Below are positions 57,305 through 64,000 of a stretch of 64,000 nucleotides of DNA, piece after piece. This stretch comes from Adiantum capillus-veneris. Its lineage: Eukaryota; Streptophyta; Polypodiopsida; Polypodiales; Pteridaceae. The position numbers were made by a program, and so were the translations under genes. Position 1 is the first letter of the stretch, and each line of letters opens with the position of its first letter. The stretch is from positions 65,306,248 to 65,370,247 of the forward strand of contig CM043944.1 in the NCBI GenBank assembly GCA_014529385.2, in the 5' to 3' direction. The notes beneath the pieces are model-generated. The model did no database searches. It saw only the letters and a program-made list of their open reading frames with translations, and had not been told where the DNA came from.

Positions 57305-58419
57305 AAACCAACCATAAGGAGAAGCCATGCATTGTGTACAACAACGAGACACTTGAAGTTGTTGAGAGCTTTAAGTACCTTAGCCTTGAGGTTCCATCCA
57401 ATCACAAGTGGCATGAATGTGCTATGCATCGTTTGGAAGTGGGAAAGAGAGCATATTATGCATTTGAGAACATGTGTAATACGGGAAACATCAAGTGCTG
57501 GGTTCTCAAGAAGTATCTTTTTGATGCATTGGTGACACCGGTTCTTCTTTATGGAGTTGAAGTGTGGGGCGGGAGCATCTCAAAGTCTACTTGGAAAGAG
57601 TTTGAGAATGTCCAAAAGCGTTTTCTTACAAACTTTCTCCAAGTTAAGACACAAACACCATATATGCTCCTACTTCTTGAGTCGGGATCTCTTCCAATTG
57701 AGGTTATGGGCATGGAAAGGGTTGTGGAGTACATGATAAAGATGCGTCAAAACCCCTCACATCGACTTCCTACAATTGCATGGGAAGCAAGCAAAAAAGT
57801 TCAAAAGACGCATAAAAGAAAGATCTTGAGCACGGGATGGATGCAAGACATAAAGAAGTAGTTTGGGAGATGGGATGCATTACACTTGCTACATGATGCT
57901 TCAATTGACTCTCAAGTGAATGAAACTTTTCTACAACGCCAATGTATTACGGCTTGGGAGAAATCCGGTGGGTCACGCTTCATACATTACACCACCTATA
58001 TTGCCCCCAACTACAAAACCATGTTCTTCGCTGAGAGAGGAAACCGTACTCACACTTACATGCTTGAGCCTATTCCCTTGTCCGCGATATGCACTATCGC
58101 AGCAATTCGGCTTAGCTCCCATTTCCTTCGATGCGAGATAGGGCGTTGGGGCAATGGAGAAGAGTCAAATCGATTGTGCACATTATGCTCACTGCAAGTC
58201 CGAGAGTCTGAGTACCACACACTACTAGAGTGCTCATCTTTTGATCACATCCGAACTTGCTTCACTCACATTTTCAGCCATAACTTAGACCTACACACTT
58301 TCCTCTCCCAGCCAAAGTGTGGGCTCTCCATTGCGACTCTCATCACTACAATTTTGGAGCATCGAGAGTCACTCATCAGCCATACACATACTACATCACA
58401 TGTAACTTTGGTCCCATAG
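57295..58419 (+). pseudogene. LINE X copy 2 ORF2: thumb and zinc-binding C-terminus
   Basis: Continues after the frameshift (FKYLSLEVPSNHKW, LFDALVTPVLLYGVEVWGG). One TAG at 57859-57861 replaces the Trp codon of copy 1 (KKWFGRWDA). Then the CCHC-like LCTLCSLQVRESEYHTLLEC follows. Apart from these defects the frame is open to the end. Confidence 0.85.
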
Positions 58420-58485
58420 GTCATATTTGACCTCTGAGGATGATAATAAAATCTATCTATCTATCTCTCTCTCTCTCATGCACAT

Positions 58486-58512
58486 GCGCACACACACACA
58501 CACACACACAGA
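58486..58512. repeat. (CA)n microsatellite
   Basis: Directly follows the LINE X copy 2 tail. Confidence 0.9.
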
Positions 58513-58591
58513 GTTTATTACATATAAATATATTGCCTTCTCCAGGTTATCATAAAAACTTTACCTTGTTTTACATTTCTTTTAGGTCTTT

Positions 58592-59225
58592 GTGAGAGGT
58601 GTTGACATTTGTGTAGCTCTCTCTTTAAAGAGGGCCATTGAATATTGGGTCTCACACAATCTTAATTGTTCTCTTCCACCTTTTTGGCATGTGGAAGTCC
58701 ATAGGGTTTATTGTGCAAGGTTGTTGCAACACCGAGGCCGTTGGATTTTTCGGTTGGATGAGCGCCACATGGCAACGGTCTTTGTAAGAAGGTTGTTGGA
58801 CTGGCTACCGAGGATGAGCACAAGCAATGGCTTGAAGCTAAATCTCACCTCGCCAACGAACAACTGGAGGAAATCAAGAAGGCGAGATTGCTCTCTTGAA
58901 AAAATTTCCTTCAACCAGAGCCTTCTAGCCAAACACATTTTTTTAGGGCTCTGAAAGTGAGGAAGAGTCGAGGCCGCATGCAAGTGCTTGATGATGAGAA
59001 AGGGAATACAATTCAAAACCAAGATGAGGTGGTTGGACTTATGATCAATTATCTCAGCCAGATTATAGGCCAACCAGAGACTCAATCTCAGCAAGTGGAA
59101 GAAGCCCGAGCGACTTTATTGGGAGTGTGAAAAGAAAATTTTCTGTGGCCTTGGGATCCAAGTGCAATAGAGAAGTCAAGGCTTATCTCCTTGTCGAAGA
59201 ATGACTCTTTTGACCCTGCAATCTA
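58592..59225 (+). pseudogene. LINE Y ORF2, region before RT
   Basis: Frame-broken pieces read HVEVHRVYCARLLQHRGRW, ERHMATVFVRR, then in another frame HKQWLEAKSHLANEQLEEIK and THFFRALKVRKSRGRMQVLD. These belong to the segment between endonuclease and RT in plant LINEs. The N-terminal endonuclease is missing (5' truncation). Confidence 0.65.
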
Positions 59226-60762
59226 GACAAGAGAGATTATCTCAAAAGGGAGTGTATTTAGACACCTGGGAGCCCCCGTAGGGGTGGCTGTAACCCAGAG
59301 GCAAAGATTGCAATGGGTCCTTGAAAAAATAAGCTCAAAAATGAGAAGATGGGAGTTTGTTCTCCTCCCCTTCCAAAGCCGGATTAGAGTGATTAATGCT
59401 TTTATGATCCCATATATTACACTTAGCCCCGTGCTCAAGATGGCTAAGTGTAATTGGAAAGAATTCTTAAAACCAGTGAAAAGGTTTCTTTGGAAGAACA
59501 ACATGAAAACCCCCGGCCATGGAAGTGGGCTAGATGGGAGGTAGTTGCTCGCTCGGTAGACCAAGGAGGGCTTGGCATTCTTAACCCTGTATCCCTTTGT
59601 GCCAAATTTATGGTTTCATTGGCTAAAGAGGACCAAGCTTGGGCTATCATGACCAAGGGAATGCTTGATGCAGTAAACCTGGAATTGAAAGGGGGAAAGT
59701 GGAAGGGGGTTGTGCTGCACGATAAACTTCTCACCCCAAAGTGGTCTTATCTTAGATCTAGAGGACTCTCAGGGGAGCTAATGAGGAAGTGCAAAAGGGT
59801 AGCTGAGGTTTTGGAATGGGGGGAAGCAGCCAGATACTTTAAGAACTCCATTTTGCACTGGTCTCCTTGGCTCTCTAAAATATTGGGGCTGTCGCAAAGC
59901 CCCTATTGGATAGAAATGGCCAGGAATGTGAATAATAAGGGGCTCGTCGACTAGAGCAATTATGGGATGGCAACAGGAAGTGTTGGAAAACTGTTGACTC
60001 TTTAGCCATCCAATTTCAACCGAATGGCTTTGAGATCTTACTAGTCTACAGGGTAATGAAAGAGCTTGATAAGGTGGTGATGCCAATTTGTGAATCCAAC
60101 TTTGAACGGGATGCTTAGAGATGGCCCGCGAGTAGCCTCTTTTGGAAACCACATTCTAAAGGAATTTACCATGCATTAATGCATGAGGCTAATTGGTGTA
60201 GCCCCCTCAACAAATTATGGAAGATGCACTGGACAGAAAAACGGTGGGAGGGAGTATTGGAGAACATCTAGAAGCGAAGGTGGCCTCAGTATATGAAGAT
60301 ATTTATGTGGAAAGTGATGTGGGGTTCTCTGGCGAGACGGGTGTAAAGATACAAGTAAGAGGAATCGGGTCCGATCATTACTCGAAGTGCAGAATAGCTA
60401 GTAAAGACCTAGCCCACCTTTCCATGGGATGCCAGGAAATCAATGGCATGGCTGGGAAAATATTCAAGTGGATTCAAAGGACATGGCAAATTAAGTTCTA
60501 CAAGACTGATCTGTTCTTTGGTAGTAACAGGTTGGGAAGCTCTTCTCTTCTTGTCTGCACTCAAATAATCAGGTACTACTTCTTTCACCATATTTGGCAA
60601 GCAAGGAACCACCGTGTGTTTGAGGGGGATCTAGCTGTGGAAAGATTTTGTGAAATCATACAAGATCAGAGCAGAGTGATGATCCACACGATCGGAGGCA
60701 AAAAAGCCTCAGAGGACTGGTCTAGAACAATACATGTCATGATGACATCTTGTAATAAGTAA
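59226..60762 (+). pseudogene. LINE Y ORF2, RT thumb, C-terminal domain and zf-RVT
   Basis: FRHLGAPVGVAVTQRQRLQW, SSKMRRWEFVLLPFQSRIRV and MIPYITLSPVLKMA give the post-palm thumb. Next comes KRFLWKNNMKTPGH, then, in another frame (59454-59954), ARWEVVARSVDQGGLGILNP and the C-terminal helical region. A final piece (60217-60762) has the zinc-binding pattern seen in zf-RVT (HLSMGCQEINGMAG, IRYYFFHHIWQARNHRVFEG). Several stops and frame changes occur. Confidence 0.75.
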
Positions 60763-60900
60763 AGCCTAGGAGTAGTTGTGGTTTCTCTGTCAAGCAGAAA
60801 ACTTGTAATCCTTTGACCCTCAAGGCTCGATCTGAGCTCGAGGTTGGTGTATGTTTTTGATGTTCTTAATACTATCCACTCACAATTGTGAGTTTTGCAA
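60763..60900 (+). other. LINE Y 3' untranslated region
   Basis: Ends with the palindrome CTCACAATTGTGAG followed by TTTTGCAAAAAAAC. The same palindrome is found at about 38559. Confidence 0.5.
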
Positions 60901-60971
60901 AAAAACAAGTGAAAGGGTCACGACGACTTTCAAAAACAATAAGAAAGTGATAAAAAATTTTAAACTGGTAT

Positions 60972-61984
60972 CAGTGTTTGGGAAAGGATTGCATCAGTTT
61001 AGTCTTGAGCCGATTGAAAATCGAGACTAGCTAGCTGCAAAGCAGGGTAAATGAAAGAAAAACGGATGAAATATGTGAGAAAGTCAAACATTTTGCAAAT
61101 CTCAAAATTTTTGCTAGTATTTTCGGTTTTTTCTTTGTGAGGAGGAAACTCGATCAGCAACTGCTTAATAAAAGAGACTTTCTTAAATCTTAACACTAGT
61201 TGGAATCAAGCTATAAAATGCAAGAAATGTAAAGCCATGTGAAGTTGTGAAATGAAAGGTGAAATAAAAAGAACTAATTAATATATGTGTGTGTAGAATT
61301 TATTGGAATTATGCAAGGTGAAGCTTCACTTTAGCATTCTTAAACAATAGATTGCAAAAAAAACATATATGTGTGAGTGTGTGTAAAATTTACTAAAATT
61401 ATGTAAGGTGAAACTTCACTTTAGCATTCTAAAACAATAGAATACAAGAAAATTAAAGACAGGATGTGAAATGAAAGGTAAGTCTTCATCGTGCATTGAC
61501 AACTATGAAAGTCCCCCTAACCGAGCCCAACACTAAGGGTTTCTTTTAGAAAGCCAAAAAACTTTATTGTCCTTTTAATTGTTTTCTTGCACCTTCTTTG
61601 AGAGACAAGTGTCCCTAAGGGATTCAAAAGTCTTTTGAATAGAAAGCTAAAACTTTGGAATAGAAAGCTATTCTCCAAGGCATCATTTACTTTGTTTGTG
61701 TGCTTGAAAATGACTTTAGAGATCAAAACATTAAACAAAATATTCATAGGAGTTTGATCTTATGATGCAGCCTTTGAGAAAGTCTATTTGTCTAAGTGGA
61801 AAGTTTCCTCATTATACAAATACAAACTGGAAATACTAGTAGAGATATTCAAATTTGCAAAATATTCAAACTATTTTGTAGTATATTTTATCGGATTTTT
61901 TCCCTTTTACCATCCTTTGCAACCGGCTAATCTCGATTTTCAATCGGCTTAAGCCTAAGCTCAGACACACCTTTCTCAAACAAT
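60972..61984. mobile_element. ~1 kb element with ~180-base terminal inverted repeats
   Basis: Left arm about 60972-61151, right arm about 61801-61984. Shared blocks include GCCGATTGAAAATCGAGA(C/T)TAGC, TGCAAAG.AGGGTAAA/GGATGGTAAA, CATTTTGCAAAT/TATTTTGCAAAT, CTAGTATTT and GAGGAAACT, in the same order on opposite strands. The interior has no transposase, so it would be non-autonomous. A target duplication could not be defined. Confidence 0.7.
61285..61453. repeat. Direct duplication of ~85 bases inside the inverted-repeat element
   Basis: TATATGTGTG...AATTTA(T/C)T.GAATTATG(C/T)AAGGTGAA followed by CTTCACTTTAGCATTCT occurs twice, at about 61280 and 61366. Confidence 0.75.
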
Positions 61985-62154
61985 GAGTTATTGATAAACG
62001 ATTCTCTCATTTGAAGATTTTAAAAAAAATCAGTTCACTAAATTGTTTAATTATTTTTTATGCTTATTTGAAAGCATTAAAATATTCTTTTGTTTTGATT
62101 TTTAATGTGTCTTTTTATTTTACTTTCTTTTTGTTTTATTTTTTATCAAAATAC
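61985..62154. other. AT-rich spacer
   Basis: No coding or repeat feature recognised. Confidence 0.4.
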
Positions 62155-63766
62155 TGATGTGCAATGTGCACCATTTACCTTATTATTGGGGCCCCTTCAT
62201 AATATATAAGTCATTTGCGATGATGGGAGCTTTTCACAAGCCAAGCTCCCATACCCCTCTTCTCTCGTCCCCACCCCATGAAAATCCCCTCTTAGGGAGG
62301 GAGTGATAAAAGGCATTGGAAAAAGTAAGAAAAAATAAATTATGATTATGTAAATATATAAGAAAGGTAAAATAGGCCACCTCATGCCTGCGGGGTAGCC
62401 CATCCCCACCTTGCCTCCTTTTTCTGCACTGTTGCCCCTCCGTGTGCCCCTTTTCCTCTCCTCCACTCAAAAGGTCAACCCCCTCTCTCTTCCCCTTGTC
62501 CTTTCTCCTTTCTCTCTCCCCTCAAGCTACCCCACCTCTGACCAATAATGCATTATAACTCACCAATAATGCACCAACTCACATGCAACTTACCCTATCT
62601 TCCAAAATAGTATACCCCTTTCTCTCTCCTATCATATCCCATGACCCAAATACCCCCCCCTCTATCTAAAGGGCGCCATGTCTCTTGTCTTGTAGCTAAA
62701 TAACCTCCCCCACACTCACACACACTCAGTTTCACTGAAAAAAGTGCCCACAGACCCATCCCCACCCGATGGTTACCTGATTTTTCTTGTGTTCACACAC
62801 ATCTGCACACAGATTCACCTCTGAACACACTCCCCTCTCTCCCCTCTTGTAATTACTTTATTCTCCATGTCACCTCTCACTTTTTTTCATCAACCCATCT
62901 CTCTCTCTTAGTCTCTCTCTCATGAGACTGCTGTTCTGGCACATATACACACAGCCAGACAAGTGGGGCCCACAGTCACATGGCCTATGTAGATAATGAT
63001 TTATTCATTTCTAAATTCTAGAATTTCTCCCCCCTCCTCCCCTATATAAAGAGGGGTCACCATCACACTAGATACACACACAACATCACCAAAGAACACA
63101 CTATGCACTGTGTGTGCCTAGTGCACACACACACACCCACACCATCACCATCACCGCAATCACCATGCTTGTCTTGAGCATGACCTCTACACCCTTGGCT
63201 ATGGAAGATGAAGGGCAACTAAATGAAGGATGATGGCCATAATCCTCGTGCGAGTCTTCACCATCAACTCCCACCTATCCGCCATGTGCTCTACCACTCT
63301 CTCCCTTCTCATTCCCCTACCCTATGCTCCCCATTTCATTGCCTAATTCTCTAAATAAAGCTTGAGGTCTTGTGAGTATGTTTTCTTGCAATGTTTTGCC
63401 CATGTGAGGTGTCCGGAATCGCCACCTAGTCTTGTGTTTTGGATTGAGCTTGTGTATGTGTGAAGGGTGTGCGGATTCGCCATCCTTTTGTGATGCCTAA
63501 GTATTAAGCCGCTATACCCCCTCCCTCACTCACTCTCTCTCTCTCTCTCTCTCACTTGATCTCATTCCATTTCCTTTTCATCATTACTCCCAAGCATCCA
63601 TCTCTCTTGGATGAAAACTTTGTTATGGTGGTGTGTTGTTTGCGTCCTAGCCACTGAAGCTAGGTGGTGCCCCCTGTTTGCTTTACCATGACAGGCTCTA
63701 TGCACGCCATTCGGTCCCCGGTGTTTTAGAGGCCATCGGGGTTCGGGGTTCGCTTTGCTCCCGTCA
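62155..63766 (+). repeat. Candidate 5' LTR of an LTR retrotransposon entering at the right edge
   Basis: Starts near TGATGTGCAATGTGCACC and ends CCCGTCA two bases before a primer-site-like TGGTGCCCCCACTGAGGA. It contains a TATA box at 63042-63051 followed by a CA-rich leader. The left boundary is tentative; the second LTR lies outside the window. Confidence 0.5.
63042..63051 (+). promoter_or_regulatory. TATA box (LTR promoter)
   Basis: CTATATAAAG inside CCCCTATATAAAGAGGGG, followed about 30 bases later by a CA-rich stretch suited to a transcript start. Confidence 0.65.
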
Positions 63767-63768
63767 TT

Positions 63769-63786
63769 TGGTGCCCCCACTGAGGA
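63769..63786 (+). promoter_or_regulatory. Candidate primer-binding site
   Basis: TGGTGCCCCCACTGAGGA starts two bases after the LTR end CA. It has the TGG start and GC-rich form of a tRNA 3' end complement; the exact tRNA was not identified. Confidence 0.5.
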
Positions 63787-63839
63787 TATTTTCATGAAAC
63801 CCTTCAGTTTACAAGACTGAAACCCTTAAACTATTGTGA

Positions 63840-64000
63840 ATGGATGAATGGCTAGCAGGATTTGCTAATTGGACGACAGAAGAAGAAGAGCTCCAAGCAC
63901 AACTAGACGAACTCCGCATCTCCATTGAAGCTCAACTGCCAGGCGTAACGATAATCGATTTGCAGTGGGAGAGTCAACCAACACGCCAAACCCAGTGGAT
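63840..64000 (+). CDS. N-terminus of a gag-like protein, runs off the window
   Basis: ATG at 63840, 54 bases after the primer-site candidate, opens a frame without stops to the window end (53 codons): MDEWLAGFANWTTEEEELQA and onward. It is acidic, with a Glu/Leu-rich helix and then Gln/Thr-rich sequence. Position after LTR and primer site implies gag. The short visible part has no family motif. Confidence 0.5.
   Translation, partial: MDEWLAGFANWTTEEEELQAQLDELRISIEAQLPGVTIIDLQWESQPTRQTQW

Larger units (their letters stand above)
53839..58478 (+). mobile_element. LINE family X, copy 2 (nearly intact)
   Basis: Begins at the end of copy 1's CT-rich tail and ends with TTTGGTCCCATAGGTCATAT, ATGATAATAAAATCTATCTA and a short CT run. 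ORF1 is intact and ORF2 has three visible defects. A 230-base leader precedes ORF1 and is unlike copy 1's leader. Confidence 0.88.
58592..60900 (+). mobile_element. LINE family Y, internally deleted
   Basis: Contains a pre-RT region, the RT thumb onward and a zf-RVT region, and ends in a 3' region with CTCACAATTGTGAG and an A-run at 60896-60905. The RT palm with its catalytic YADD is absent. This family differs from LINE X in sequence and layout. Confidence 0.8.

Noticed and set aside
61517-61747. 76-codon minus-strand frame inside the inverted-repeat element
   Set aside because: Low-complexity Phe/Lys/Leu composition, no transposase motif, no homology recognised.

Overview
This window looks like nuclear DNA of a land plant with a large, repeat-rich genome. 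Evidence: plant-type Copia and Gypsy retrotransposons primed by initiator tRNA-Met and tRNA-Asp, a Gypsy element with a chromodomain-like tail, several LINE families, GT..AG introns of 60-84 bases, and many long GA/CT microsatellites. A fern or other non-seed plant would fit the protein families, but the species cannot be fixed from sequence alone. No rRNA, tRNA, CRISPR array or ordinary housekeeping gene was recognised.

Layout. 1-1.67 kb: 3' part of an intact DUF7869-family reading frame. 2.0-5.3 kb: GA-rich microsatellites and a ten-copy, ~285-base tandem repeat with a three-unit higher-order pattern. 6.5-7.3 kb: small hypothetical ORF and a possible solo LTR. 7.4-30.55 kb: a decayed Gypsy element (LTR, tRNA-Asp primer site, tandem-repeat leader, gag, protease, RT/RNase H) split by two insertions. 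The first is a 5.5 kb Copia element (10693-16234) with 192-base LTRs and target duplication GCCAG. The second is an ~8.4 kb three-gene insert (about 19.7-28.1 kb). 30.6-36.4 kb: a minus-strand chromovirus-like Gypsy element. 36.4-39.7 kb: LINE debris and CT repeats. 39.7-58.5 kb: two head-to-tail copies of one LINE family; the 3' tail of copy 1 is split by a 9.6 kb minus-strand Gypsy element (44078-53688, target duplication ACGT). 58.6-60.9 kb: a different LINE lacking its RT core. 60.97-61.98 kb: a ~1 kb element with ~180-base inverted repeats. 62.2-64.0 kb: LTR, primer site and first codons of another LTR retrotransposon running off the window.

The most unusual locus is the 19.7-28.1 kb insert. 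Its plus-strand gene (20348-23517) can be followed through three introns in one consistent frame. It encodes a transposase-like protein whose C-terminus is an unmistakable histone H3 fold. It converges on two minus-strand, intron-containing genes of unknown function. A 183-base near-perfect hairpin lies between the two directions, and purine-rich, diverged inverted termini flank the whole insert. All three genes carry nonsense codons, so this copy is dead, but it points to a multi-gene DNA transposon family that carries a captured histone H3 domain.
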